DNA of 64,000 nucleotides from Tumebacillus amylolyticus (GTDB lineage: Bacteria > Bacillota > Bacilli > Tumebacillales > Tumebacillaceae). Shown piece after piece: positions 27,741-37,404 of this stretch (position 1 is its first letter; each line of letters begins with the position of its first letter). Position numbers and translations under genes: made by a program. The DNA lies in contig NZ_JAEQNB010000001.1 of assembly GCF_016722965.1 (NCBI RefSeq), positions 558,001-622,000 on the forward strand, read 5' to 3'. The notes under the pieces were generated by a model, which did no database searches, was not told the origin of the DNA, and saw only the letters and a program-made list of their open reading frames with translations.

Positions 27741-27768
27741 AAGGGCCTGTGAAAACGGGTCTTTTTTT
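27741..27768 (+). terminator. Terminator of the csoR-MATE operon
   Basis: AAGGGCCTGT/ACGGGTCTTT stem with several G-T pairs, then a T-run. Confidence 0.6.
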
Positions 27769-27822
27769 GTTTACGCCGGGTCTCCTTTGGGGAAGATCGT
27801 AACGAACGATTTCACAACGGCT

Positions 27823-27850
27823 TGCATACCATATGGGGGTATGGTATTGT
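27823..27850 (+). promoter_or_regulatory. copZ promoter with CsoR operator
   Basis: TTGCAT, 17 bp, TATTGT. It overlaps a perfect palindrome TACCATA-TGGGGG-TATGGTA (27827-27846), the standard form of a copper-responsive CsoR site. Confidence 0.88.
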
Positions 27851-27882
27851 GGTTTCAAATCAAACAAAAGGAGCTGTTCCAC

Positions 27883-28080
27883 ATGACAAACGTCTTGAAG
27901 GTTGAAGGTATGTCCTGCGGTCACTGTGTCAAAGCCATCGAGGGGGCGCTGTCTGAAATCGGCGTCACAGGGAGCGTTGACCTTACCAACAAAACGGTTA
28001 CCGTCGAATACGACGAGGCTCAAAAATCTTTGAAAGACATCAAAGCCACTATTGAAGATGCGGGCTACGATGTCATCTAA
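27883..28080 (+). CDS. copZ: Copper chaperone CopZ
   Basis: 65 aa, a single HMA domain with the metal-binding motif GMSCGHC near residue 9-14. It delivers Cu(I) to CopA in the cytoplasm. Preceded by a CsoR operator, followed by a terminator, then by a second CsoR operator before copA. Confidence 0.95.
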   Translation: MTNVLKVEGMSCGHCVKAIEGALSEIGVTGSVDLTNKTVTVEYDEAQKSLKDIKATIEDAGYDVI

Positions 28081-28083
28081 CCG

Positions 28084-28108
28084 GCCGCTTCGTGCGGCTC
28101 TTTTTTTC
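28084..28108 (+). terminator. Terminator after copZ
   Basis: GCCGC-TTCGT-GCGGC stem with TTTTTTT. Confidence 0.85.
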
Positions 28109-28117
28109 AAACTCAAC

Positions 28118-28134
28118 ATACCCCATGTGGGTAT
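28118..28134 (+). promoter_or_regulatory. CsoR operator upstream of copA
   Basis: Perfect palindrome ATACCC-CATGT-GGGTAT, 25 bp before the copA start. Confidence 0.88.
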
Positions 28135-28158
28135 CAATAGATGAGAGGGGGACTCTCA

Positions 28159-30573
28159 ATGGAAATGAAACAAACCAGCCTTCAGATCACGGGTATGACC
28201 TGTGCTGCCTGTGCGAACCGAGTGGAGAAGGGCCTTCGAAAGGTGGAAGGTGTGCAAGAAGCGAACGTGAATTTTGCGTTGGAGCGGGCCACGGTTACCT
28301 ACGATCCTACCCAGACGGACTTGACTGCATTTGAAGAACGCGTCCAAAAACTTGGCTACGGTGTCGCACATGATTCCGTAGAACTGGAACTCACCGGCAT
28401 GACTTGCGCGGCCTGTGCGAATCGGATCGAGAAGGGCTTGAACAAAATGCCGGGCGTCACGAAAGCGACTGTTAACTTCGCGTTGGAGACTGCACACGTC
28501 GAGTACGCGAGCGGTGCCGTTACGGTGGAAGATATGACGCAACGTGTGAAAAAACTAGGCTATGAGGCCACTCCCAAACAGGAGAGCCGCGCAAGTGAAG
28601 GAGAACGCCGTCAAGTAGAGATCACCAAGCAGAAGCGCAAGTTTTTGATCTCAGCGCTCTTGTCCCTGCCGTTGCTTTGGACAATGGTTGGCCACTTCTC
28701 CTTCACCTCTTGGATCTGGACGCCCGAGTTTTTCATGAACCCTTGGGTGCAATTCCTCTTGGCGACGCCGGTGCAATTCGTGATCGGGGCGCAGTTCTAC
28801 GTGGGATCCTACAAGGCCCTGCGCAACAAAAGCGCCAACATGGATGTCCTTGTAGCACTAGGCACTTCTGCTGCCTACTTCTACAGCTTGTACCAAACCA
28901 TTGCCAGCTTCACAAACCCGCATCATAACGGCGTGGAACTCTACTACGAAACTTCTGCAATCTTGATCACGCTGATCCTGCTCGGCAAACTCTTCGAGAT
29001 GATGGCGAAGGGCCGCACATCCGAAGCGATCAAAAAGCTTATGGGCCTGCAAGCAAAGACCGCCACGGTCATTCGCGAAGGCCAGGAACAAAGTGTGCCG
29101 CTCGAAGCTGTCATCGTCGGGGATCTCGTGCTCATCAAGCCGGGTGAGAAGATTCCAGTCGACGGCGAAGTACTTGAAGGCACCTCGGCGGTTGACGAGT
29201 CCATGCTGACAGGCGAAAGTCTCCCTGTCCACAAAGAACCGGGTGAATCCGTCATCGGCGCCACCGTTAACAAAAACGGTGTCCTGAAAGTCCGTGCGCA
29301 AAAAGTTGGCAAAGAAACAGCACTTGCCCAGATCATCAAAGTGGTGGAAGAGGCGCAGGGTTCCAAAGCGCCGATCCAACGGGTGGCCGACAAAATCTCT
29401 GGCATCTTCGTCCCGATCGTTGTTGGGATTGCGGTGGTCACGTTCTTCATTTGGTACTTTGGCGTCGATCCGGGCAATTTCCCAAGCGCGCTTGAAAAGC
29501 TAATTGCTGTCCTCGTCATCGCCTGCCCCTGTGCGCTGGGGCTTGCTACACCGACATCGATCATGGCAGGCTCCGGCCGTGCGGCGGAATTCGGCATCCT
29601 GTTCAAAGGCGGCGAACATTTGGAAGCCACACACAAACTGGACACCGTGCTGGTCGACAAAACAGGAACCGTTACCAAGGGAAAGCCCGAACTGACGGAC
29701 GTACTGGTGTCCGGCACGCTCGACGAAACGGTATTACTCCGATTGGTTGCGAGCGCCGAGAAAAACTCGGAGCATCCCTTGGCGGAGGCCATCGTGGCGG
29801 GGGCTCTTGTAAAAGGCATCGACTTGGCACCGGTCGAGGGATTCGAAGCCATCCCAGGTTACGGCATTCGATCTGTCGTGGGAGGCAAGGAAGTCCTCGT
29901 CGGCACCCGCAAACTGATGATTCAACATCAGGTCGCAGCCGAAGAGGGATTCTCCGTGATGGAGACTTTTGAAATCCAAGGCAAAACTGCGATGCTGGTC
30001 GCTGTTGAAGGAACGTACGCAGGTCTTGTCGCCGTGGCCGACACCGTGAAGGAAACTTCCAAGGAGGCCGTCGACCGCTTGAAGCAGTTGGGTATCCAAG
30101 TCGTCATGATCACGGGAGACAATCAGCGCACCGCGAACACCATCGCCCGCGAAGTCGGCATTGAACACGTGCGTGCAGAAGTTCTGCCGGAGCAAAAAGC
30201 GGCAGAGGTCAAGAAATTTCAAGAGCAAGGCAGAGTGGTTGCTATGGTCGGCGACGGAATCAACGACGCTCCTGCCCTAGCGACTGCAGACATCGGGATG
30301 GCGATGGGCACAGGGACTGACATTGCCATGGAAGCAGCCGACGTAACCCTTATGCGTGGCGACTTGCGCAGTATCTCCGACGCAATCTTCATGAGCCGCA
30401 AGACGATGGCGAATATCAAGCAGAACTTGTTCTGGGCCTTGATCTACAACGCAATTGGCATCCCGATTGCTGCCAGCGGCTTCCTCGCTCCATGGGTGGC
30501 GGGTGCGGCCATGGCGTTCAGCTCGGTGTCGGTTGTACTCAATGCGTTGCGCTTGCAACGAGTGAAGTTGTAG
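28159..30573 (+). CDS. copA: Cu(I)-exporting P1B-type ATPase CopA
   Basis: 804 aa from the ATG seven bases after GAGGGGG. Two N-terminal HMA domains, each with [10 protein letters not shown], are followed by eight membrane segments. Intact motifs are TGES, the transmembrane CPC (ACPCALGL), the phosphorylation site DKTGTVTKG and [10 protein letters not shown]. It pumps Cu(I) out of the cytoplasm. A csoR gene follows 27 bp later. Confidence 0.97.
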   Translation: MEMKQTSLQITGMTCAACANRVEKGLRKVEGVQEANVNFALERATVTYDPTQTDLTAFEERVQKLGYGVAHDSVELELTGMTCAACANRIEKGLNKMPGVTKATVNFALETAHVEYASGAVTVEDMTQRVKKLGYEATPKQESRASEGERRQVEITKQKRKFLISALLSLPLLWTMVGHFSFTSWIWTPEFFMNPWVQFLLATPVQFVIGAQFYVGSYKALRNKSANMDVLVALGTSAAYFYSLYQTIASFTNPHHNGVELYYETSAILITLILLGKLFEMMAKGRTSEAIKKLMGLQAKTATVIREGQEQSVPLEAVIVGDLVLIKPGEKIPVDGEVLEGTSAVDESMLTGESLPVHKEPGESVIGATVNKNGVLKVRAQKVGKETALAQIIKVVEEAQGSKAPIQRVADKISGIFVPIVVGIAVVTFFIWYFGVDPGNFPSALEKLIAVLVIACPCALGLATPTSIMAGSGRAAEFGILFKGGEHLEATHKLDTVLVDKTGTVTKGKPELTDVLVSGTLDETVLLRLVASAEKNSEHPLAEAIVAGALVKGIDLAPVEGFEAIPGYGIRSVVGGKEVLVGTRKLMIQHQVAAEEGFSVMETFEIQGKTAMLVAVEGTYAGLVAVADTVKETSKEAVDRLKQLGIQVVMITGDNQRTANTIAREVGIEHVRAEVLPEQKAAEVKKFQEQGRVVAMVGDGINDAPALATADIGMAMGTGTDIAMEAADVTLMRGDLRSISDAIFMSRKTMANIKQNLFWALIYNAIGIPIAASGFLAPWVAGAAMAFSSVSVVLNALRLQRVKL

Positions 30574-30600
30574 GATGAAGGGTAGAGAGGGGGTCCTGCT

Positions 30601-30894
30601 ATGGAGAATGAGAACGGACGAAGCAGTCACCATTCGCACAAAACGAAGTCAGACCTACTGACTCGATTGAATCGAATCGAGGGCCAAGTTCGCGGCATCA
30701 AGGGCCTCATTGAAAAGGACACCTATTGTGATGACGTGCTGAACCAGATCGCCGCCGTACAATCTGCACTTAACAGTGTGGGCAAACTCCTGCTGACCCA
30801 ACATATGAAAACCTGTGTCGTCGAGCGGATTCAAGAGGGCGACCATGAAGTGATTGAAGAGTTGATGAAGACGATGGGAAAACTCATGAAATAA
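30601..30894 (+). CDS. csoR: Copper-sensing repressor CsoR
   Basis: 97 aa. DUF156 fold with the C-H-C ligand set (YCDDVL, then HMKTC). It probably represses copZ and its own copA-csoR operon through the two palindromic operators upstream. Starts behind AGAGGGGG. Distinct from the His-rich homologue at 25856. Confidence 0.93.
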   Translation: MENENGRSSHHSHKTKSDLLTRLNRIEGQVRGIKGLIEKDTYCDDVLNQIAAVQSALNSVGKLLLTQHMKTCVVERIQEGDHEVIEELMKTMGKLMK

Positions 30895-30907
30895 CAGCAC
30901 ACAAAAA

Positions 30908-30941
30908 AGACCCGATGCCTATGGCAAACGGGTCTTTTTTC
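30908..30941. terminator. Bidirectional terminator between csoR and the nuclease-like gene
   Basis: AAAAAAGACCCG...CGGGTCTTTTTT. Confidence 0.88.
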
Positions 30942-30944
30942 GTA

Positions 30945-32192
30945 TTAGACGGCTTTGGCGATCTTCTCTAAGACGGTGAGGTCGGTGCCGAATTTGCACA
31001 TCGCGTCGCAGTCACACCGGAGTTCGTTGAACAAGATGTAGGAGAGACGGAGCGATTCATTCGTGCGGAAGGACGGTCGTAACAGTTGGGCTTTGATCTC
31101 CTTCTCCCGCTTGTTCGGGGCGATGAGGAACAGTTTCTGGGCAGTGTGTCCCAATGAGAGCGAGAGATCATGCAGCCGCAGAATTCCGGAATAGATCGAT
31201 GTGCTTTTTTCTACTTCGAAGGCGCTGATGATGTTGTGCTGTTGATCCAACCAGAGGACGTCGATCAGGGCCACAGTATCTCCAACGGCTTCCGGGATGT
31301 TTGGCAATGGCAGGGAAGACAGAGAGAATTCCCCGAGCTTGGTCCCATTCCATTCGCGGCTGTGATCGTTGCGCGCGATCCAGATCTTATACCCTAGCGC
31401 ACGGCCGAGTTTGGCGAGGTGGTATTGCATCTCGCTGTGTGCATGCGTCTCTTCGAGGTCTTCAGCTACTTCCTTATGACGCTTTGCTTTGTATTTGTCT
31501 TTTTTGGGGTCTTCTGCCGCTTTCAATACAGTTTCATAGTTGGAATCCGTGACGAGTCGTCCCATCCCGACTTCAAACAGGAGGCCGCCGATCGCGCCGA
31601 AGTCCTTGGACAGTTGCGAGCGGAACGTATTGTTCGTTTCGATGATATGCTCTCTCATTTCCAAATAGGCAGTCCAAGAGCCGAGTTTGACCTTCTTGTT
31701 AAACAGCGCATTGAAGCCATTCACGATGGCGGTGTTAAACGGAGGGAACAAGGTGGGGTGCAGGAAATAGAGGATGTTGGCGACGGCCGGCCCCAACCCT
31801 TTGATTTGCAACTGGTCGAGCTTGAGGATTTCCTCCACGACTTGCTTTTCATTGGTGGCAGCAGAGCAGGCCTTGAGAAAACGACCAAAGGCAAGTTGGT
31901 TTTTCTCGTCTTCGTAAATGTCAGGTATACGCAGTTTCGGTTTCCAGAAAAAGGCATGTGCGGCACCTTCAAAGATTTGTTTTTGTTCGGAGATCACCGT
32001 AACCACCGTTTCAAGAGAAGATCCTTTGAAGTCGTTGCCAAACGTTCTCTGTTCAATTTCTCGGATCACATCTTGGAGACCCGTTTTGATCGTTCGGAAT
32101 GCTTTCAGACGCTCTTCGTTGTTGAGAAACCAAGTATGGTAAACCGACTCGGTGTCGTTGCGGTAGTCCGTGATCAATTCAATAAATTCCAT
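30945..32192 (-). CDS. PD-(D/E)XK nuclease-like protein (possible stand-alone restriction-type protein)
   Basis: 415 aa, ATG behind GGGAGGTTA; a GTG nine codons upstream is less likely. The middle contains a helix-hairpin-helix-like stretch ([16 protein letters not shown]). The C-terminal third contains an acidic residue in ALIDVLW followed by AFEVEKS, a PD-(D/E)XK-type nuclease core. No methyltransferase gene is adjacent, so a role in classical restriction-modification is not supported. Function is inferred from the motif only. Confidence 0.6.
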   Translation of the reverse strand: MEFIELITDYRNDTESVYHTWFLNNEERLKAFRTIKTGLQDVIREIEQRTFGNDFKGSSLETVVTVISEQKQIFEGAAHAFFWKPKLRIPDIYEDEKNQLAFGRFLKACSAATNEKQVVEEILKLDQLQIKGLGPAVANILYFLHPTLFPPFNTAIVNGFNALFNKKVKLGSWTAYLEMREHIIETNNTFRSQLSKDFGAIGGLLFEVGMGRLVTDSNYETVLKAAEDPKKDKYKAKRHKEVAEDLEETHAHSEMQYHLAKLGRALGYKIWIARNDHSREWNGTKLGEFSLSSLPLPNIPEAVGDTVALIDVLWLDQQHNIISAFEVEKSTSIYSGILRLHDLSLSLGHTAQKLFLIAPNKREKEIKAQLLRPSFRTNESLRLSYILFNELRCDCDAMCKFGTDLTVLEKIAKAV

Positions 32193-32312
32193 CTCTGCTA
32201 ACCTCCCAGAACATTTCACAGTTTCCTAGCTTAATTATAACGGGACGAACTTCCGCAAATCCACACATTTTCTAGGTACGATAGAAACAAAAGCGTAAGG
32301 AGGGGACCGTCG

Positions 32313-33035
32313 ATGTTTACAGCAGGAAATCCAACCTTTTGGATCGCGTTCTTGGCAGGGTTGTTGTCGTTCGTCTCGCCTTGCTGTCTGCCTTTGTATC
32401 CGTCTTACTTGTCTTACATTACAGGGGTTTCGTATGAGCAGATGCAAGACCAACGGGACCAAGGAGCGGTAAAAAGGCGTGCTTTGGCACACGCCCTGTT
32501 TTTTGTGTTGGGCTTCTCCATCATCTTTGTTGCACTCGGGCTCTCAGCAGGTACGATCGGGCGAGTGTTCTCTACTTATAGCACACTCATTCGCCAGGTC
32601 GGCGGGATCGTGATCATCGTCATGGGGCTGTTTATGGCGGGATTCCTGCGTGTCGAGTGGCTCATGCGTGAAATGAAATGGCACACGGCCAAAAAGCCGG
32701 CGGGGTATCTCGGGGCTGTTATCGTCGGGATCAGTTTTGCAGCCGGGTGGACGCCGTGTATCGGCCCGATTCTGGCTTCTGTGCTTGTCGTTGCCGCCAC
32801 GAATCCGGTGAGCGGAATGAGTTTAATGGTGTTTTACTCGCTCGGATTTGCAATTCCTTTTTTGATCATGGCCTACACGTTGGGCTCCGTTCGTTGGTTG
32901 CTCAAATATTCCGGAATGTTGAGCAAAATTGGGGGAATCGGGATGGTCCTCATGGGTATCCTGCTGATCACCAATGCCATGACCTCGATTACGACATACT
33001 TGATCCGTATCTTCGGAGGATTTACAGGTTTCTAA
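32313..33035 (+). CDS. ccdA: Cytochrome c biogenesis/thiol transporter CcdA
   Basis: 240 aa with six membrane segments. The two redox-active cysteines are visible in SPCCLPLYPSYLSY (near residue 25) and GWTPCIGPIL (near 147). It passes electrons from cytoplasmic thioredoxin to extracytoplasmic thiol proteins such as ResA-type thioredoxins. A decayed thioredoxin gene follows directly, and an intact ResA-like gene lies at 37405. Confidence 0.92.
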   Translation: MFTAGNPTFWIAFLAGLLSFVSPCCLPLYPSYLSYITGVSYEQMQDQRDQGAVKRRALAHALFFVLGFSIIFVALGLSAGTIGRVFSTYSTLIRQVGGIVIIVMGLFMAGFLRVEWLMREMKWHTAKKPAGYLGAVIVGISFAAGWTPCIGPILASVLVVAATNPVSGMSLMVFYSLGFAIPFLIMAYTLGSVRWLLKYSGMLSKIGGIGMVLMGILLITNAMTSITTYLIRIFGGFTGF

Positions 33036-33124
33036 AATGGAGTTGATATGTACCGGTGGCACAGCGGTCCGACATTTCGGAACGGAAAGCTACGCCTCCA
33101 AATCTCTTTCAGGGGGGATTTTTA

Positions 33125-33232
33125 GGGCCTGTTGGGTGTGGTACATGCAGAGAAGAGATGCCGGACCTGCTAGCCACATACAGTAAGTATCAGGACAAGA
33201 TTGCGTTCTACGGGGATAAACCTAAGCGCTAG
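33125..33232 (+). pseudogene. Remnant of a TlpA/ResA-like thioredoxin gene
   Basis: This frame reads GCGTCREEMPDLLATYSKY and then KIAFYGD, which aligns with the WCxxCREEMP core of ResA-like proteins. The N-terminal half is scrambled, the Trp before the CxxC is lost, and the frame stops early. The gene was presumably ccdA's partner. Confidence 0.7.
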
Positions 33233-33237
33233 GGGGA

Positions 33238-33978
33238 ATGAACAGAATGAATGAAGGGCTCAACGCTTTGATTTGGGGGATTGGCACGAGCGCAGTTGGG
33301 CTTGGATTGGCCGCCGTCGTGGTATTGCTGTTTCGGAGGTTCGTGATTAAAGTCATTGCGCCGGCACTTTGTTTATCTGCCGGCGTTATCTTTAGTCTGC
33401 TTCTCTTCCACCTTGTACCTGAAAGTCTTGAGGTTGCAAGTTTTTGGGTGCTTGTGATCGGGGTTGGTCTTGGGATGTGGGTCGTGAAAGTTTTGGATCA
33501 CTGGTTTCATCGGGTGATCATCTTTACAGAGAATGCCGAACGTGACTTGTTGATCCGCAGTGGAGTCTTCGTCGCGCTCGGCATCTCACTACATAACTTT
33601 CCAAATGGGATCGCGTTGGGGGCTCTGTTGCATTCACAACCGAACATCGGACTCGACCTAGCGAAAGCGATGGTGGTACACTACATTCCGGAAGGCTTAA
33701 CGATGGCTTTGCCATTGGTCGTTAGCCGGATGCGTATCTCGTTTCTTGTGGTGGCATATGGTTTGGCCGTAGTACCCACGGGGATCGGAGCTTGGATAGG
33801 TAGCCTTTTTGGGACAGTAAGTCCGCTTTTCACAGGATTGTTCTTGGCCGCCGCAATCGGCAGCATCCTCTACGTGGCAACGTTTGAGTTGTTGAAGCAA
33901 GGAATTTTACGTCTAGGATATGTGTATGGAATCGCGGCGGCCTTGGCCGGAGGGATATTGGGTGTTTTCATCGTCTAA
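33238..33978 (+). CDS. ZIP-family metal transporter
   Basis: 246 aa (or 243 aa from the ATG at 33247, better spaced from AGGGGG). About eight membrane segments. The family metal-binding helices are present: LHNFPNGIALG (segment IV type, near residue 120) and HYIPEGLTMALP (segment V type, near 152). It imports divalent metal such as zinc. Directly followed by, and overlapping, a sensor kinase gene. Confidence 0.9.
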   Translation: MNRMNEGLNALIWGIGTSAVGLGLAAVVVLLFRRFVIKVIAPALCLSAGVIFSLLLFHLVPESLEVASFWVLVIGVGLGMWVVKVLDHWFHRVIIFTENAERDLLIRSGVFVALGISLHNFPNGIALGALLHSQPNIGLDLAKAMVVHYIPEGLTMALPLVVSRMRISFLVVAYGLAVVPTGIGAWIGSLFGTVSPLFTGLFLAAAIGSILYVATFELLKQGILRLGYVYGIAAALAGGILGVFIV

Positions 33979-35317
33979 AAAGCAATCACTTCAAACCAAA
34001 ATTGCATGGATTTTGACGGGTTTGGCGTTTGTAGTCGTCGTCTTGGCAGCTTGGATTCTGGATTCGATCGACCATTACCACTTCATGCAATACGTTGATC
34101 AGAATCGGGAGATGCGCAACCAACGAATCGCCAACGTCTTATCGCAAGCCTACGAGCGAGATGGGGGATGGAAACAGCACACAGGGGAAGATGTCGCAAG
34201 ATTAAGTTCCTTGGAAGGTTTGCACATCCATCTCCTGAATAGCGAGCATGAGAAAGTCTGGGCGAGTGACACGCCCTCCCAAGAAGGTGTTCACGACACG
34301 GTGACCATCCAGAGTGCCGGTCTAACGGTCGGCTACCTAGAGATTTCGTACGTTGATCCTGACTCATACAGCCAATTGGATTACCACTTTCGACAAGCGA
34401 TGACGCAGGGCGTATTCAGCACCATTGTACCGGTGTTGATGATTGCGCTGGGTGTAAGCTGGTTCCTGTCACGTCGAATTTCACGGCCGCTCGTGGAGAT
34501 GAACAAACTGGCAGGGCAGATGCGTCGGGGAAACTGGGGATTGCGTATTCAAAAACCGGGCGGAGGCGTAGAACTGACTCAATTGGCTGAATCGCTGAAT
34601 CACCTGTCCGAAGAGTTGCAGAAACAGGATATGCTCCGCCGACATCTCACATCCGATGTCGCGCATGAATTACGTACTCCGTTGACAACGTTGAAAGGTC
34701 ATCTCGAAGCGCTGAGTGATGGCGTTTGGGAACCCTCCAAGCAACGCTATGACACCATCAGCTCGGAGGTGGAACGGTTAATAGGCCTCGTGTCGAGTTT
34801 GGAGAAGTTGACGGCTGCGGAGAGTGACAGTCTGGACCTGAGAAACCAACCAATTGACTTGGTCGAGCTATCCAAAGACACTGTGGAACTGATCCAACCT
34901 TCTTTTGATCAAAAGGGGGTGAAACTGATCATGCACCCTGCTGAATCCGTCACAGTCATGTTGGATGCAGACAAATGGAAGCAGATTCTCTTGAATTTGC
35001 TGGACAACGCATTAAAGTACACCCCACCAGAAGGGCGAGTTGAAGTCACCATCAAAATGGCGAAAAGAAAGGTGGTTTTCGAAGTTTCAGACAAGGGTGT
35101 TGGGATTTCAGAGGAGCATCTGCCTTATCTATTTGAAAGGTTTTACCGCGTGGACCGATCCCGAAACCGATCAACGGGCGGTGCCGGAATTGGTCTTGCG
35201 ATCGTCAATAAGTACGTAGAGGCTCATGGCGGGACCATACAGGTAGAGAGCAAAATTGGGTTAGGTACCACGTTTCGTATTGAGCTTCCAACTATAGAAA
35301 AAAGCCTTCCCCGTTAG
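33962..35317 (+). CDS. Sensor histidine kinase (orphan)
   Basis: 451 aa from the GTG that follows GGAGGG inside the end of the ZIP gene. Two membrane segments (near residues 13-35 and 155-175) flank an extracellular domain. HAMP, HisKA (VAHELRTPLT, H near 228) and HATPase_c (DNALKYTPPEG, DKGVGIS, GGAGIGLAI) follow. No response regulator is adjacent; the orphan OmpR-type regulator at 38685 is a candidate partner. Confidence 0.9.
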   Translation: MFSSSKKQSLQTKIAWILTGLAFVVVVLAAWILDSIDHYHFMQYVDQNREMRNQRIANVLSQAYERDGGWKQHTGEDVARLSSLEGLHIHLLNSEHEKVWASDTPSQEGVHDTVTIQSAGLTVGYLEISYVDPDSYSQLDYHFRQAMTQGVFSTIVPVLMIALGVSWFLSRRISRPLVEMNKLAGQMRRGNWGLRIQKPGGGVELTQLAESLNHLSEELQKQDMLRRHLTSDVAHELRTPLTTLKGHLEALSDGVWEPSKQRYDTISSEVERLIGLVSSLEKLTAAESDSLDLRNQPIDLVELSKDTVELIQPSFDQKGVKLIMHPAESVTVMLDADKWKQILLNLLDNALKYTPPEGRVEVTIKMAKRKVVFEVSDKGVGISEEHLPYLFERFYRVDRSRNRSTGGAGIGLAIVNKYVEAHGGTIQVESKIGLGTTFRIELPTIEKSLPR

Positions 35318-35336
35318 AGCGGGAAGGCTTTTTTTT
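35303..35336 (+). terminator. Terminator after the sensor kinase
   Basis: AAGCCTTCCC/GGGAAGGCTT hairpin with T-run. Confidence 0.88.
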
Positions 35337-35364
35337 GACCTGTCGTAGCCGCAAAATAACTTAG

Positions 35365-35390
35365 AAAAAAGCCGGAGTTGTTACTCCGGC
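35365..35390 (-). terminator. Terminator of the multicopper oxidase gene, overlapping its stop
   Basis: GCCGGAG/CTCCGGC stem, the first arm being the last codons of the gene, followed on the minus strand by TTTTTT. Confidence 0.85.
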
Positions 35391-36919
35391 ATGTTATTCG
35401 CGCTCGCGTCCGGGGTGAAGGATGGCTTGTAGCCTTCGTACTTCAGCTCCGTCATCATCCCGGCTGCCGCATGGTGCAGATCGTGGCAGTGGAACATCCA
35501 ATCGCCGTCGTTGTTTGCTTGGAAGGCGATCACGTATTCTTCTCCGGGGCGAACATTTAGGGTGTCTTTCATAATGTCAGATTGAAGTGGTTGGCCGTTC
35601 TTCGTCAGGACTTGGAAGAAATGTCCATGCAAGTGCATCGGGTGATCGCTGGTGCCGACGTTTTTGAAGGTCACTTTGACCCAGTCGTCTTTTTTCACGG
35701 TCAGTGGCGGGATGTCGGGGAAGACTTGGCCGTTGATCGTGTATTTTTCCTCACCGGAGGCATCTTTGCTATTGTTCAAGATCATCTGGAACTCCTTATT
35801 GTATTTCTGGTCTTTGGGCGTTTCTTTCGCACCGTATTTGGTGAGGTCTACAGTCGACAGTTTGTCGTTGGAGGTGTGCTCCATTTGCGGTTTCTTTCCA
35901 CCGACGATCACTGGGATGTTGATGTCTTCCGCTGCTGCGGAGTCGTTATAATCGTCAACCGTGAAGCTGTCACTTGCGGTGAATTCAATGTCATAACGCT
36001 CGCCCGGTGCGATGGCGACCAGTTCATTTTTCAGCTCGGTCGGGACTTGGATGGGTTGACCGTCTGTATCCGTAATTTTAAAGGGCTGATTATGCAGATT
36101 GATCAAGTGCGTTTGGAAACCAGCGTTGACGAAGCGCAACTTCACGCGCTCGCCGGCTTTGAGATTGATCGGCTGAATCTTGGAACCAGCCGCACCGTTG
36201 ACTGTGAAGAGGTTGTACATTTGCTTCATCATCTCGTCATGAGAAGCGTTGCCGCTCATATTCATACTGCTGTGATCCATGCCAGACATCCCGGACATGT
36301 TGCTATGATCCATACCGCTCATCCCCGACATGCTGTTGTTCGAGCCAGCCATCCATTCGTCGAGGACGAGGGTTACGTCTTTGTCATACTTCACCGTGGG
36401 ATTTTTCGGATCGACGATAATGGTGCCGTAGAGTCCCATGTCTTCTTGCTCCGCACTTTTCTGGTGGGAGTGGTACCAGTAGGTACCTGGTGTGGTCGCG
36501 GTAAATTCGTAGGTGAAAGATTCACCCGGTTTCACTGCGTTCTGCGTCACGCCCGGAATTCCGTCCATCGCGTTGGGGACCGGCAGACCGTGCCAGTGAA
36601 TCGAGGTCGGGTCCGGCAGGTTGTTTTTCAGCGTGACGCGCACGGTGTCACCCTCCGTAACTCGGATCTGTGAACCCGGCACGCTGCCGCCGTACGTCCA
36701 AGCTTCAAACTGGACACCGTCTTTCAAGGTGATTTTTTTCGGCTCAGCAGTCAGGTTGAATTCCTTAACTGTCTTGCCGTTTTCAGAGATGACTTTTGCC
36801 TTTGCGACTTGAACTCTATTTGTAAAATCTCCGGGAGACTTCATAAAGACCATGAACCCGGAAGCGATAGCCAATGTGATAAAGGTTCCGCCAACGATCA
36901 ATTTTGCCTTCTTGTTCAT
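35381..36919 (-). CDS. Multicopper oxidase with Met/His-rich insert
   Basis: 512 aa. N-terminal anchor or signal segment (residues 5-25) followed by three cupredoxin domains. All four copper-ligand motifs are intact: HWHGLP, WYHSHQ, HPMHLHGHFFQV and HCHDLHHAAAGMM. An insert around residues 195-230 contains repeated GMSGMDHS units, similar in spirit to the Met-rich segment of CueO. Probably oxidises extracytoplasmic Cu(I), fitting the copper island. Confidence 0.93.
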   Translation of the reverse strand: MNKKAKLIVGGTFITLAIASGFMVFMKSPGDFTNRVQVAKAKVISENGKTVKEFNLTAEPKKITLKDGVQFEAWTYGGSVPGSQIRVTEGDTVRVTLKNNLPDPTSIHWHGLPVPNAMDGIPGVTQNAVKPGESFTYEFTATTPGTYWYHSHQKSAEQEDMGLYGTIIVDPKNPTVKYDKDVTLVLDEWMAGSNNSMSGMSGMDHSNMSGMSGMDHSSMNMSGNASHDEMMKQMYNLFTVNGAAGSKIQPINLKAGERVKLRFVNAGFQTHLINLHNQPFKITDTDGQPIQVPTELKNELVAIAPGERYDIEFTASDSFTVDDYNDSAAAEDINIPVIVGGKKPQMEHTSNDKLSTVDLTKYGAKETPKDQKYNKEFQMILNNSKDASGEEKYTINGQVFPDIPPLTVKKDDWVKVTFKNVGTSDHPMHLHGHFFQVLTKNGQPLQSDIMKDTLNVRPGEEYVIAFQANNDGDWMFHCHDLHHAAAGMMTELKYEGYKPSFTPDASANNMPE

Positions 36920-37111
36920 TGAGTTCTACCTCCACTCTTTCTGATCTGCATCCAGTATATTACCTAAATGTGTAGATGCAGTGTAGTAATACTGATTATT
37001 TTTTGCTCTGTCATCGTTACTCAATCATACCTGCAGGAAACCTACACTAAATGTACATAATTATGTTCTACGATTAGGAGGATCAAGTCTAAAGGAAGGG
37101 AAGAATATCAA

Positions 37112-37279
37112 ATGAAAAAAATGATGCCCCTTGCACTGGGAATTGTACTGGTAGCAAGTCTGCTGACGGCTTGTTCCAGCAACTCCAAAAGCAACAACTC
37201 GGGGAATATGCCGGGCATGGACCACAGCAAGATGGACATGGGCGGCAACAACCAGCAAAATAATACCCAAACCAAGTAA
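37112..37279 (+). CDS. Small Met/His-containing lipoprotein (55 aa)
   Basis: Signal peptide with lipobox LLTAC (Cys21), then a short Ser/Asn-rich tail holding GNMPGMDHSKMDMGG, similar to the insert of the oxidase encoded divergently next to it. Strong GGAAGGGAAG ribosome-binding site and a terminator right after. Likely a surface copper-binding peptide; inference from composition. Confidence 0.78.
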   Translation: MKKMMPLALGIVLVASLLTACSSNSKSNNSGNMPGMDHSKMDMGGNNQQNNTQTK

Positions 37280-37286
37280 AGCACGC

Positions 37287-37315
37287 AGTCCGCACGCCGA
37301 GTGCGGGCTTTTTTA
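37287..37315 (+). terminator. Terminator after the Met-rich lipoprotein gene
   Basis: AGTCCGCAC/GTGCGGGCT stem with T-run. Confidence 0.85.
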
Positions 37316-37404
37316 TACAGGATAGAAGGAAAATGCGGATATGCACTCATGGAAGCGGTACGTAAGAACACCATGCACTACTGGATTATGTAGGAGGGAT
37401 CTGT

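Noticed and set aside
31419-32201. 260-aa plus-strand frame antisense to the nuclease-like gene
   Set aside because: No ribosome-binding site or domain, and the minus-strand frame has a good start and a nuclease-like motif.
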